A stretch of 64,000 nt of DNA, taken from NCBI RefSeq assembly GCF_014203235.1, contig NZ_JACHIN010000001.1:372001-436000 (forward strand). The letters run 5' to 3'. Made by a program: the position numbers and the translations under genes. The notes beneath the pieces were generated by a model, which had not been told where the DNA came from, ran no database searches, and was given only the letters and a program-made list of their open reading frames with translations. Below, piece after piece: positions 17,779 to 26,166 of this stretch; the stretch's first letter is position 1, and the number at the start of each line of letters is the position of its first letter. Source of the stretch: Nonomuraea endophytica. GTDB lineage: Bacteria; Actinomycetota; Actinomycetes; Streptosporangiales; Streptosporangiaceae.

Positions 17779-19185
17779 TCAGACCGTCTCGTACACCTTG
17801 GTCTCGTCGGCCTTGACAGCCGGCGCCGAGCGGAAGCGGAGGCCGGTCAGCGCGATGCCGAGCCCGACCACGCCCAGGATGAGCGAGACCACGATCCCTC
17901 CGCGCAGGGCCTCGATCGACAGGGTGCCGCCCGAGGTGAGCACGGCGGTGACCACGGCGAGCACGACCGCGCCACCGACCTGGCCCGAGGTGTTGAGCAG
18001 GCCGGAGGCGAGCCCTTGCTCGTCGTCGTGGACGCCGTTCGTCGCCTGGATGTTGAGCGACGGGAACGACAGCGCGAACGCGATGCCGAGCAGGACCATG
18101 CCGGGCAGCACCATCCCGAGCACGCTGGGCGCGGTGGAGATGCCGACGAAGAAGAAGGCGTATCCGGCGGCCAGCGCGGCCGAGCCGATCGTGATCAGGC
18201 GGGCGGTGCCGAAGCGGTCGGCGAAGTCGCCCATCTTGGTGGAGGTCAGCGCGACCAGGATTCCGGCGGGCAGGAAGGCCAGCGCGGTCTCCATGGCCGA
18301 CCACTTGAGCAGGTTCTGGAAGTACTGCATGGCGACGAACTGGAAGCCGACGTAGGAGCCGAACAGGATCACCAGTCCGAGGTTGGCCCTGACGATGGGG
18401 CCGGAGCGCAGGATGCCGAGCCGTACCAGCGGGTGCTTCATCCGCAGTTCGGCGAAGACGAACAGACCGAGCAGCAGGACGGCGACGGCGAGTGAGCCGA
18501 GGGTGCGCAGCGAGGTCCATCCGGCCTCGGGGGCCTGCACGACGGTGAAGACGAGCAGCAGCATGGAGGCGGTGATCAGCACGGCGCCGATCAGGTCGTG
18601 GCCGCCTTCCGCCCGCTCCTCCTTGACCTTGGGCAGCACCTTCAGCGCGGCGATCAGCGCGATGATCGCGACCGGCACCGGCATCAGGAACGTCCAGCGC
18701 CAGCCCAGCTGGGTCAGCACACCGGACAAGACGAGGCCAAGAGAGAAACCGCTGGCGCCCGAGGCGGTGAACACGCTCAGCGCCTTGTTGCGCTTCGGCC
18801 CCTCGGGGAACGTCGTGGTGATGATCGACAAAGCGGCGGGCGCGGTGAACGCCGCGCTCACGCCCTTCACAAATCGGGCGGCGATCAGCAGGGCGCCGTC
18901 GTCGACGATGCCACCCAGAAGGGAGGCCACCGCGAAGACGCCCAGAGCGACCAGGAACACCCTGCGTCGCCCAAGCAGGTCAGCCGTCCTGCCGCCAAGG
19001 AGCAGAAGACCGCCATATCCGAGCACGTATCCGCTGACAACCCATTGCAGAGAAGAAGTAGAGAGCCCCAGGTCGTGCTGGATGGCGGGCAGCGCCACGC
19101 CGACCATCGACACGTCGAGGGCGTCGAGGAAGATCACTGCGCAGAGCACGACGAGCGCGCCCCAACGGGAAGAGGAAGTGGACAT
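17779..19185 (-). CDS. MFS drug efflux transporter (DHA2-like)
   Basis: A 468-aa proton-coupled exporter with about 14 membrane helices. Signature segments are FLDALDVSMVGVALPAIQHD in helix 1 (DHA2 motif D1-like), the loop 2-3 motif GGRTADLLGRRRVF (about 71-84) and GASGFSLGLVLSGVLTQLGWRW in helix 5 (motif C, antiporter). ATG 19185 is chosen because MSTSSSRWGALVVL aligns with family starts; an upstream ATG at 19197 would add four residues. A MarR gene is transcribed divergently and three A/T-rich palindromes fill the 88-base gap, so MarR control is likely. The exported compound is unknown. Confidence 0.9.
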   Translation of the reverse strand: MSTSSSRWGALVVLCAVIFLDALDVSMVGVALPAIQHDLGLSTSSLQWVVSGYVLGYGGLLLLGGRTADLLGRRRVFLVALGVFAVASLLGGIVDDGALLIAARFVKGVSAAFTAPAALSIITTTFPEGPKRNKALSVFTASGASGFSLGLVLSGVLTQLGWRWTFLMPVPVAIIALIAALKVLPKVKEERAEGGHDLIGAVLITASMLLLVFTVVQAPEAGWTSLRTLGSLAVAVLLLGLFVFAELRMKHPLVRLGILRSGPIVRANLGLVILFGSYVGFQFVAMQYFQNLLKWSAMETALAFLPAGILVALTSTKMGDFADRFGTARLITIGSAALAAGYAFFFVGISTAPSVLGMVLPGMVLLGIAFALSFPSLNIQATNGVHDDEQGLASGLLNTSGQVGGAVVLAVVTAVLTSGGTLSIEALRGGIVVSLILGVVGLGIALTGLRFRSAPAVKADETKVYETV

Positions 19186-19200
19186 GGGATGGAACATTAC

Positions 19201-19229
19201 ATGCAACTGCATCAAATGCAACAGCATTT
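19201..19229. promoter_or_regulatory. MarR operator palindromes in the MFS/marR intergenic region
   Basis: Two adjacent palindromes, ATGCAACTGCAT (19201-19212) and AAATGCAACAGCATTT (19214-19229). A third TTGCAT half-site lies at 19237-19242. They are strikingly A/T-rich for this genome and sit between the divergent starts at 19185 and 19273, a typical position for MarR dimers to repress both promoters. Confidence 0.7.
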
Positions 19230-19272
19230 AATTCCATTGCATGAGATTTATCGGGATGGTAACCTCCGCGTC

Positions 19273-19665
19273 ATGGACGAGGAGTTCGTGGTCGGGACCT
19301 GGCACTACGTCCTGGCCAAGCACGCGAAGGCCATGTGCTCGCTGGAGCGCGAGCTGGGCGAGAAGCACGATCTGGGCGCCAGTGAGTTCGAGGTGCTCGA
19401 CCGGATGATCCGCCACGACGACAAGCTGCGCGTCCAGGCGCTCTGCGGCGAGGTCCACCTCAGCCAGAGCGCGCTCTCCCGCGTGATCGCCCGCCTGGAG
19501 AAGGCCGATCTGGTCACCAGGCTCGTCTGCGACGTCGACCGGCGGGGCGTCTTCGTGATGATCACGGATGAGGGCCGCCGGCGGTACGCCGAGGCCCTGC
19601 CCACCCATCGCGCGGTGCTCCTGGAGATCTTCTCCGACGCCCCGGTCCCGGTCCCGGTCTCCTAG
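19273..19665 (+). CDS. MarR family transcriptional regulator
   Basis: A 130-aa winged-helix regulator. The DNA-binding part reads FEVLDRMIRHDDKLRVQALCGEVHLSQSALSRVIARLEKADLVTR (about 40-84), followed by the wing CDVDRRGVFVMITDEGRRR. It lies divergent from the MFS gene and probably represses both. ATG 19273 follows no clear ribosome-binding site. It is somewhat short at the C-terminus compared with typical MarR proteins (about 140-150 aa). Its TAG shares bases with the stop of the convergent NmrA-like gene. Confidence 0.87.
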   Translation: MDEEFVVGTWHYVLAKHAKAMCSLERELGEKHDLGASEFEVLDRMIRHDDKLRVQALCGEVHLSQSALSRVIARLEKADLVTRLVCDVDRRGVFVMITDEGRRRYAEALPTHRAVLLEIFSDAPVPVPVS

Positions 19666-20483
19666 GCGCCGGTCCCCCACGCGGTCCGCTCGGCGTAGGC
19701 GCGGAAGGTGCCCGGCTCACGGCCGAGCACCCGCCGCACACCGTCGGACAGCACCGCGCCCCGGCCGAGCCTGATGTGCTCGAACAGGCTCTCCACCCCG
19801 GTCGCGAACGCCTCGGGGTATCCGCGCGCGACGAGTTGCCGCCGTACCTCCTCGCCGTCCACGGACCTGAAGACGATGGTACGGCCGGCCGCCCGCGCGA
19901 TCTCCGCCACCGCCTCCCCCCAGGTGATCGCCTCGGGCCCGGACAGGTCGTAGATCTCCCCCGCGTGGCCGGGCTCCGTCAACGCCACGGCGGCCACGTC
20001 GGCGACGTCGTCCAGGTCCACGAACGGCTCCCGCCCGTCCCCGGTGGACAGGCTCACCTCGCCCGCGGCCACCGGCTCGCTGAGCAGCGGATCCTCGCTG
20101 AAGTTCTGGGCGAACCAGGTCGGGCGCAGGATCGTCCACTCCGCCCCGGACTCCTGGACCGCCTTCTCGCCGGCCAGCCCGCCGCCTTCGCCGAACTCGC
20201 CCCACACCCGCGCCGACAGCAGCACCAGCCGCTCGACGCCCTGGGCCACGGCCAGTTCGCCGAAGGCGCGCAGCCGTTCGGCCGCGTCGCTGGTCTGCGC
20301 GTCGACCAGGTAGGCCGCGCGTACGCCCGCGACGGCCGCCTCCCAGGTCGTCTCGTCCTGCCAGTCGAAGCGCTGCGTTCCCGAGCGGGAGGCCGCCCTC
20401 GGGCTGAAGCCCTGCTCACGCAGCCGCGCGACCACCCTGCGGCCGGTCTTGCCGGTGCCGCCCAGTACCAGGATCTCTGTCAT
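19662..20483 (-). CDS. NmrA-like NAD(P)-binding oxidoreductase
   Basis: A 273-aa atypical SDR. It begins MTEILVLGGTGKTGRRVVARLR with the GGTGKTG dinucleotide loop, then SRSGTQRFDWQDETTW. VERLVLLSARVWGEF and ESGAEWTILRPTWFAQNFSE are typical of the NmrA/QOR2 branch; a quinone or azo-compound reductase role is possible. It is divergent from an AraC regulator with 82 bases between the starts, a common arrangement in which the AraC protein controls the reductase (inference). It is a paralogue of the 15880-16698 protein. Confidence 0.85.
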   Translation of the reverse strand: MTEILVLGGTGKTGRRVVARLREQGFSPRAASRSGTQRFDWQDETTWEAAVAGVRAAYLVDAQTSDAAERLRAFGELAVAQGVERLVLLSARVWGEFGEGGGLAGEKAVQESGAEWTILRPTWFAQNFSEDPLLSEPVAAGEVSLSTGDGREPFVDLDDVADVAAVALTEPGHAGEIYDLSGPEAITWGEAVAEIARAAGRTIVFRSVDGEEVRRQLVARGYPEAFATGVESLFEHIRLGRGAVLSDGVRRVLGREPGTFRAYAERTAWGTGA

Positions 20484-20565
20484 ACGTTCCAGTCAACCCG
20501 ACGGCTGTCGGACTCTGAATGGCTGGGAGTCCAGGAAAGATGTTCGAGCGTCTAGACTCGGTTCC

Positions 20566-21492
20566 ATGGAAGACGCGCTGTCGAGCCTGCTGCACGATGT
20601 CCGGCCCGCGGGGGCGCTGTTCGACCAGTCGTACGTGCGGGCCCCGTGGGCGCTGCGGTTCATGGACTGGACGCCGCTCACGCTGCTGACGATGCTCAGC
20701 GGCGAGGCCTGGGTGACACCCGAGGGCGGTTCGCCGGTCCGGCTGGGCACCCAGGACGTGGCGGTCGTGCGCGGGCCCGGGCCGTACACGGTGGCCGACT
20801 GCCCCGAGACCGCGCCCATGGCCGTCATCCACAACGCCGAGGTGTGCACCACACCCGAGGGCGGCGACGCCGGGGGCCTGGCTATGTGCGGCTACGCGGG
20901 CGACCTCGGCTCGACCGTCCTGCTCACCGGCACCTTCCAGGTGAAGGGCAGCGTGTCGCAGCGGGTGCTCGACGCCCTGCCCCGCGTGGCCCTCATCCCG
21001 GCCGGCGACGGCCGGTGCGCGACCATGGACATGATCGTCACCGAGATCAGCCGCGACAAGCCGGGCCAGCAGGCCATCCTCGACCGCCTGCTGGACCTGC
21101 TGCTCGTCTCCAGCCTGCGCGAGTGGTTCGACCGCCCCGACTCACAGGCCCCGTCCTGGTACGCCGCGCACTCCGACCAGCTGATCGGCCGGGCCCTGCG
21201 GGCCATCCACGAGGATCCGGCCCGGCCGTGGACCGTCGAGGGCCTGGCCCGCGAGTCCGGAGCCTCCCGCGCCACCTTCGCCCAGCGCTTCACCGAACTC
21301 GTCGGCCAGCCGCCCATGGCCTACCTCACCGAGTGGCGCATCTGCCAGGCCGCCGACCTGCTCGCGAGCACCGACGACACCGTGGACGTGATCGCCCGCC
21401 AGGTCGGCTATTCCAACGCCTACGCGCTCAGCGTGGCCTTCAAGCGCACCCTGGGCATCCGCCCGAGCCAGCACCGCGTCAACGCACGATGA
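20566..21492 (+). CDS. AraC family regulator with N-terminal cupin
   Basis: A 308-aa regulator. An AraC_binding_2-type cupin (about 1-180; LTLLTMLSGEAWVTPEGG, VAVVRGPGPYTVAD) precedes the double helix-turn-helix (about 205-305). The latter reads PWTVEGLARESGASRATFAQRFTELVGQPPMAYLTEWRI and ends DVIARQVGYSNAYALSVAFKR. ATG 20566 is the first start that keeps the cupin in frame with family length. It is divergent from the NmrA-like oxidoreductase, its likely target. The C-terminal end overlaps a small membrane-protein gene on the opposite strand by 14 bases. Confidence 0.88.
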   Translation: MEDALSSLLHDVRPAGALFDQSYVRAPWALRFMDWTPLTLLTMLSGEAWVTPEGGSPVRLGTQDVAVVRGPGPYTVADCPETAPMAVIHNAEVCTTPEGGDAGGLAMCGYAGDLGSTVLLTGTFQVKGSVSQRVLDALPRVALIPAGDGRCATMDMIVTEISRDKPGQQAILDRLLDLLLVSSLREWFDRPDSQAPSWYAAHSDQLIGRALRAIHEDPARPWTVEGLARESGASRATFAQRFTELVGQPPMAYLTEWRICQAADLLASTDDTVDVIARQVGYSNAYALSVAFKRTLGIRPSQHRVNAR

Positions 21493-21637
21493 ACCCGCGC
21501 CAGATGACCAGCCTGCGGTGCAGGACCGGCCACTCACCGCTCCTGATGCCCCGCAGGGCCAGGGCCAGCGGAGTGAGCGCGACTGCGGCGGCGATGACGA
21601 CACCCATGATCAGCATGAACAGATGCTCGACGGCCAT
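21479..21637 (-). CDS. Small membrane protein (52 aa)
   Basis: A short gene with coding-like composition. It begins MAVEHLFMLIMGVVIAAAVA, with one hydrophobic helix (about 5-29), and continues with a basic tail ending LVIWRGFIVR. No family is recognised. Directly upstream is a 28-base A/T-rich palindrome (21649-21676) that would cover its promoter, which supports a real regulated gene. The stop lies inside the 3' end of the convergent AraC gene. Confidence 0.6.
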   Translation of the reverse strand: MAVEHLFMLIMGVVIAAAVALTPLALALRGIRSGEWPVLHRRLVIWRGFIVR

Positions 21638-21648
21638 GGCTGGACGCC

Positions 21649-21676
21649 CTTTCTAGTTGAAAGTTTAACTAGAAAG
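21649..21676. promoter_or_regulatory. 28-base palindromic operator upstream of the small membrane protein
   Basis: Perfect 10-base inverted repeats CTTTCTAGTT and AACTAGAAAG separated by 8 bases, starting 12 bases upstream of the small protein's ATG. The A/T-rich symmetrical form resembles MarR- or PadR-type operators. No regulator gene of that type is adjacent, so the cognate protein is unknown. Confidence 0.6.
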
Positions 21677-21706
21677 CGTGAACACCCGGGGCCGCCCGCT
21701 TATTTC

Positions 21707-21985
21707 TCAGACCAGCGTGCAGTTCTCGGCGCCGAGCTGGCTGTTCCACACGAACGTCCACCCGCACGAGTAGTCACCCGCCGCGGGGCCGAAGCGGATG
21801 GTGACCGTCGTGCCGCTGTGCCCGTCGCAGCCGCCCGCCGTCACCTTGTAGTAGCCGCCGCCGGTCGCGGTCCGCTGCCCGTTGAAGCACACGGCGTCGC
21901 TGACGGCCGCCCGCGCCGGCACGGCGGACGCCGAGACGACGAGCGCCGCCGCGCTCAGGGCCACGGCCAGGCTGGATGCTCTCAT
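21707..21985 (-). CDS. Small secreted four-cysteine protein
   Basis: A 92-aa exported protein. The signal peptide MRASSLAVALSAAALVV continues to PARA (cleavage about residue 26). The mature part of about 66 aa begins AVSDAVC and contains four cysteines that could form two disulfides, with Gly/Tyr-rich strands (TATGGGYYKV) and ending NSQLGAENCTLV. ATG 21985 is preferred over one at 22000 because GGAG precedes it at a good distance and the signal peptide then starts correctly. No family is recognised. Confidence 0.7.
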   Translation of the reverse strand: MRASSLAVALSAAALVVSASAVPARAAVSDAVCFNGQRTATGGGYYKVTAGGCDGHSGTTVTIRFGPAAGDYSCGWTFVWNSQLGAENCTLV

Positions 21986-22035
21986 GGTGCTCCGTCCCAT
22001 CGTGCGCCGAGAGGGTCAGAGCCACGGTAACGAGC

Positions 22036-22071
22036 GATGGGTGACGGGCCCATAGGCATCCGTCACCCATC
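22036..22071 (-). terminator. Stem-loop downstream of deoA
   Basis: A perfect 12-base inverted repeat, GATGGGTGACGG and CCGTCACCCATC, with a 12-base loop. It begins 12 bases after the thymidine phosphorylase stop on the minus strand. There is no U-run after it, so it may terminate inefficiently or protect the 3' end; an operator for the downstream secreted-protein gene is the alternative. Confidence 0.55.
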
Positions 22072-22083
22072 AGTGTGCATTCG

Positions 22084-23355
22084 TCACACGATCCGGTCGA
22101 TGATCAGCGGCAGCTGCTCCTCGCCGGCCGCGCCCACCGCGTAACCGCCCTCCAGCGCCTCCAGGGCGCGGGCGAAGCGGGCCGTCTCGTCGGCGTGCAG
22201 CGTCATCAGGGGCTGCCCGGCCCGCACCAGGTCGCCCGGCTTGGCGTGCAGGGTGATCCCGGCGCCGAAGGAGACCGGGTCCTCCTGGCGGGCCCGGCCC
22301 GCGCCCAGCCGCCACGCCGCCAGGCCCACCGCGTACGCGTCCAGCCGCGTCAGCACACCGGACTCCGGCACGTCCACCGTCATCGTCTCGGCCGCCCTCG
22401 GCAGGACCGCGTCCGGGTCGCCGCCCTGGGCGGAGATCATGCGGCGCCAGGCGTCCATGGCGGAGCCGTCCTTCAGCGCCTGCCCGGGGTCCTTGCCGGT
22501 GATCCCGGCGGCCTCCAGCATCTCGCGGGCCAGCCGTACCGTCAGCTCGACCACGTCGGACGGGCCGCCGCCCGCCAGGACCTCGACCGACTCCTCGACC
22601 TCCAGGGCGTTGCCCACGGCCAGGCCCAGCGGACGGTCCATGGCGGTCAGCAGCGCCACGGTACGGACCCCCGCGTCGGAGCCCAGCGCCACCATGGTCT
22701 CGGCGAGCTCCCTGGCACGCTCCACCGTCTTCATGAACGCGCCGGAGCCCACCTTCACGTCCAGGACCAGCGAGCCCGTCCCCTCGGCGATCTTCTTGGA
22801 CATGATGGACGAGGCGATCAGCGGGATCGACTCGACCGTGCCGGTGACGTCGCGCAGGGCGTACAACTTCTTGTCGGCGGGCGCGAGGCCGGTTCCGGCG
22901 GCGCAGATGACCGCGCCCGCGCCGCGCAGGACGCCCAGCATCTCCTCGTTGGACAGCGAAGCCCGCCAGCCGGGAATCGACTCCAGCTTGTCGAGCGTCC
23001 CGCCGGTGTGGCCGAGCCCCCGTCCTGACAGCTGCGGGACGTACGCGCCGCAGGCGGCCACCAGAGGCGCCAGCGGCAGCGTGATCTTGTCCCCGACGCC
23101 GCCTGTGGAGTGCTTGTCGGCGGTGGGACGGTCGAGCATCGACCAGTCCATACGCTCGCCGGAGCGGATCATCGCCTGCGTCCACTCGGCGATCTCGCGG
23201 CGGTCCATGCCGTTGAGCAGGATCGCCATGGCCAGCGCGGACATCTGCTCGTGCGCCACCTCGCCCCGGGTGTAGGCGTCGATCACCCAGTCGATCTGCG
23301 CGGTGGTCAGCTCGCGGCCGTCGCGCTTGGCGACGATGACCTCGATGGCGTCCAT
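22084..23355 (-). CDS. deoA: Thymidine phosphorylase
   Basis: Cleaves thymidine or deoxyuridine with phosphate to base and deoxyribose 1-phosphate. The 423 aa are normal length. Visible are KRDGRELTTAQIDWVIDAY near the N-terminus, DKHSTGGVGDKITLPLAPL (about 80-98, phosphate loop), SGRGLGHTGGTLDKLESI (about 109-126, family signature) and DVKVGSGAFMKT (about 190-201). Its ATG overlaps the cdd stop (ATGA). It closes the pyrimidine salvage operon led by the nucleoside transporter. Confidence 0.95.
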   Translation of the reverse strand: MDAIEVIVAKRDGRELTTAQIDWVIDAYTRGEVAHEQMSALAMAILLNGMDRREIAEWTQAMIRSGERMDWSMLDRPTADKHSTGGVGDKITLPLAPLVAACGAYVPQLSGRGLGHTGGTLDKLESIPGWRASLSNEEMLGVLRGAGAVICAAGTGLAPADKKLYALRDVTGTVESIPLIASSIMSKKIAEGTGSLVLDVKVGSGAFMKTVERARELAETMVALGSDAGVRTVALLTAMDRPLGLAVGNALEVEESVEVLAGGGPSDVVELTVRLAREMLEAAGITGKDPGQALKDGSAMDAWRRMISAQGGDPDAVLPRAAETMTVDVPESGVLTRLDAYAVGLAAWRLGAGRARQEDPVSFGAGITLHAKPGDLVRAGQPLMTLHADETARFARALEALEGGYAVGAAGEEQLPLIIDRIV

Positions 23356-23750
23356 CAGGCTCCCTTGGTCAGGTCGTCGGGTCCGAAGGCGTACGGCAGG
23401 ATCTCGGCCATGCGCTTGGGGCCGTCGGGGGTCTCGACCAGGAGGTCGTCGCCGCCGAACTCGTACAGGAGCTGACGGCAGCGGCCGCACGGCATGAGCA
23501 GCTCGCCGTGGCCGTCCACGCAGGTGAAGCCTACGAGCCGGCCGCCACCCGAGGCGTGCAGCGCGGAGACCAGGCCGCACTCCGCGCACAGGCTGAGGCC
23601 GTAGGAGGCGTTCTCGACGTTGCAGCCGGTCACGACGCGGCCGTCGTCCACGACGGCCGCCGCCCCGACCGGGAACTTGGAGTAGGGCGCGTAGGCGTTG
23701 CGCATCGCGGTCCGCGCCTCATCGCGCAGACCGTCCCAGTCGATGTTCAT
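23355..23750 (-). CDS. cdd: Cytidine deaminase
   Basis: A zinc enzyme of 131 aa, the homotetrameric form, turning (deoxy)cytidine into (deoxy)uridine. It has YSKFPVGAAAVVDDG (about 23-37), NVENASYGLSLCAECGLV with the catalytic CAE (about 53-55), and MPCGRCRQLLYEF with the two further zinc cysteines. Start and stop both overlap neighbours by ATGA-type junctions, after nupQ and before deoA. Uridine and deoxyuridine made here feed DeoA. Confidence 0.95.
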   Translation of the reverse strand: MNIDWDGLRDEARTAMRNAYAPYSKFPVGAAAVVDDGRVVTGCNVENASYGLSLCAECGLVSALHASGGGRLVGFTCVDGHGELLMPCGRCRQLLYEFGGDDLLVETPDGPKRMAEILPYAFGPDDLTKGA

Positions 23751-25030
23751 CAGTGCTGTTCCCCCCGGCGGTACCGCACGCCGTCGGCCTTGGGCATGCG
23801 CAGGCGCTGCGAGGCGACCAGGAGCACGAGCAGGGTGAGGACGTGCGGGGTGATGAAGACGAGCTCATTGGGCAACTGGTCGATGACCATCCACATCCAG
23901 ATGAGGATGACGGCGGCGGCTGCCGCGCCGGCCATGATCGTGTAATCCTTGGCGGTCCTGCCGCCCAGCTCCACCGGCTGGTTCGGACGGACCAGGAGAC
24001 GGATCTTGTTGCCCAGGTAGAAGAGCAACAGGATCGCGCCGAACAGGAAGATCGAGGTGACCGCTCCGGAGGTGCGGATCTTGAGTGCGTCGGCGTATCC
24101 GAACAGCGAGGCGCCCAGCGCCAGGCCGCCGGGGCGCCAGTTTCCGAAGATCATGGCGGCCAGGCCGATGAAGCCCTTGCCCGCGGTCTGGCCCTCGACG
24201 TATTTGGTGACGCCGAAGACGAGGAAGACACCGCCGAGACCGGCCATGGCTCCCGAGATGACGACGGCGATGTACTTGTACCCGTAGACGTTGACGCCGA
24301 GCGACTCGGCCGCCCACGGGTTCTCGCCCACCGAGCGCAGGCGCAGGCCGAAGGCGGTGTGCCAGAGCACGAAGAAGGTCAGCGGGATCAGAATGATCGC
24401 CAGGACGACCAGCACGTCCACGTTGCGCGTGAGCCCGCCGAGGATGCCCGCCAGGTCGGAGATGAGGAACCAGTGGGTGCGCTCCAGCGTGCCGAACAGA
24501 TCGGGCCCGGAGGAGAGCCACGGCAGGCTCAAGTGCCAGGCTTCGCCGGACATCGCCGGTGAGGTGGTGATGCCCGCTCCGGCCTCGGCCGCCGGGGTCC
24601 CCTCCTTGTAGAGGACCTCCGACAGGAAGCGTGTGATACCCGGGCCGACCAGGTTGATGGCCACACCGCTGATGATGTGGTCGACGCCGAAACCGACGGT
24701 CGCGATGGCGTGGATGAGACCACCCAGCGCGCCGGCGAGGAGACCCGCCACCACCGCCGCGAACGGGCCCCACTGGTATCCGGCCCAGCCGGCGAACCAC
24801 GTCCCGAGCACCATCATGCCTTCGAGGCCGATGTTGACCACGCCCGCGCGCTCGGCCCACAGACCACCAAGACCGGCCAGGCCGATCGGCACGGACAGCA
24901 TCAGCGCCGCCGTGAAGGTGCCGGACGAGGTGATGTCGTTCTGTCCGGAGATCACCCGGACCACCGACACGATGAGGATCAGCATCGAGACGCCGATCAG
25001 CGCCAGGTGGTACTTGCGGACCCGCGTCAT
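23750..25030 (-). CDS. nupQ: Nucleoside ABC transporter permease (NupQ-like)
   Basis: A 426-aa membrane protein of the BPD_transp_2 family, with about 10 helices. Characteristic segments are ALMLSVPIGLAGLGGLWAERAGVVNIGLEGMMVLG (about 40-75) and FIGLAAMIFGNWRPGGLALGASLFGYADALK (about 290-320). With NupP it forms the translocation pore for nucleosides delivered by the BMP lipoprotein. The C-terminal 70 residues add extra helices (MAGAAAAAVILIWMWMVID and beyond) that shorter homologues lack. It overlaps nupP upstream and cdd downstream by 4 and 3 bases. Confidence 0.92.
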   Translation of the reverse strand: MTRVRKYHLALIGVSMLILIVSVVRVISGQNDITSSGTFTAALMLSVPIGLAGLGGLWAERAGVVNIGLEGMMVLGTWFAGWAGYQWGPFAAVVAGLLAGALGGLIHAIATVGFGVDHIISGVAINLVGPGITRFLSEVLYKEGTPAAEAGAGITTSPAMSGEAWHLSLPWLSSGPDLFGTLERTHWFLISDLAGILGGLTRNVDVLVVLAIILIPLTFFVLWHTAFGLRLRSVGENPWAAESLGVNVYGYKYIAVVISGAMAGLGGVFLVFGVTKYVEGQTAGKGFIGLAAMIFGNWRPGGLALGASLFGYADALKIRTSGAVTSIFLFGAILLLFYLGNKIRLLVRPNQPVELGGRTAKDYTIMAGAAAAAVILIWMWMVIDQLPNELVFITPHVLTLLVLLVASQRLRMPKADGVRYRRGEQH

Positions 25031-26166
25031 GCTGCCACCTCAACAGGCTTGTCGGTGCCGAGCCGGCGGGCGGCTCGCCGTTCCTCCGAGCGCAGTGCCA
25101 TCCGGCTGGTGATCTCGTTGAAGATGACCACCAGGAGGACGATGACGCCCTGCATGATGACGATGACGCTGGGCGGCACGTTGGCGAACTGCAACGGCCC
25201 CTGTGCCCGGTCGAGGAAGGCGAACAGCAGCGCCGCGATCGCGATGCCGGCCGGTTTGTTGCGCCCGAGCAGCGCCACCGCGATGCCCAGGAAGCCCAGG
25301 CCGGGGGTGAAGTTCGTGTTGTAGGCATGCGTGGAGCCGAGGATCTCGGGCAGGCCGATGAGCCCGGCGATCGCCCCCGACAGCACCATGGCCGAGATGA
25401 CCATCTTCTTCGGGTTGACCCCGGAGGCCAGGGCCGCGGAGGCGTTCAGCCCGCTGGCCTTGATGTCGAAGCCGAACCGGGTGCGCTCCAACACGATCCA
25501 CAGGCCGATGCCCAGCAGAATCGCCACGACGAGAAAGCCCCACAGGCCGCCGCCGCGGGGGGCGGGCAGACCGAACATCTCGAAGATGAAGTTCAGGTTG
25601 GGGAACCACGCCGACTCCGGCAGCTGCGGCGTCGAAATGGTCAGCTGCCCTGCCGGCCGGGGGCCGACGAACGGCCCGCGGACGAGGAACGCGGCGAGGT
25701 TGATGGCGATGTAGTTGAGCATGATCGTGGAGATGACCTCGTTCACCCCGCGGCCGACCTTCATCACCGCCGGGATCAGGGCGTAGAGGCCGCCGACGGC
25801 CGCCGCCACCACGATGATCACCGGGATCTGGACCCAGGCGGGCGCCACGAACGTGGAGCCGACGAAGGCGGCCACCACCGCCGCGAGCCGGTACTGGCCC
25901 TCGACGCCGATGTTGAAGAGGTTCATCCGGAAGCCGACCGCGACCGCGAGGCCCGCGATGAACAACGGCACCGCCCGGTTGAGCATGGTCGTGATCGAGT
26001 TGACCACGGCGCGCGTCGTCTCGCCGAAGTTGAAGAAGGCGGCGAACGCGTCGCCGGGATTCGCGCCGGCCGCGAGGATCGCCACGCTGGAGATCGCGAT
26101 GGCGAGCACGATGGCGACGACCGCACCCGCCAAGGTCAGCAGCGCGCGATAGAGCCCTGCGGGCAT
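25027..26166 (-). CDS. nupP: Nucleoside ABC transporter permease (NupP-like)
   Basis: A 379-aa permease of the BPD_transp_2 family. Segments such as AVPLFIAGLAVAVGFRMNLFNIGVEGQYRLAAV (about 67-100), STIMLNYIAINLAAFLV and GFLGIAVALLGRNKPAGIAIAALLFAF are typical of the first permease of BMP systems. I start at ATG 26166, which shares one base with the nupO TGA and has GAGGAG five bases before it; a GTG one codon earlier is possible. The C-terminus is a basic cytoplasmic tail. Confidence 0.92.
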   Translation of the reverse strand: MPAGLYRALLTLAGAVVAIVLAIAISSVAILAAGANPGDAFAAFFNFGETTRAVVNSITTMLNRAVPLFIAGLAVAVGFRMNLFNIGVEGQYRLAAVVAAFVGSTFVAPAWVQIPVIIVVAAAVGGLYALIPAVMKVGRGVNEVISTIMLNYIAINLAAFLVRGPFVGPRPAGQLTISTPQLPESAWFPNLNFIFEMFGLPAPRGGGLWGFLVVAILLGIGLWIVLERTRFGFDIKASGLNASAALASGVNPKKMVISAMVLSGAIAGLIGLPEILGSTHAYNTNFTPGLGFLGIAVALLGRNKPAGIAIAALLFAFLDRAQGPLQFANVPPSVIVIMQGVIVLLVVIFNEITSRMALRSEERRAARRLGTDKPVEVAA

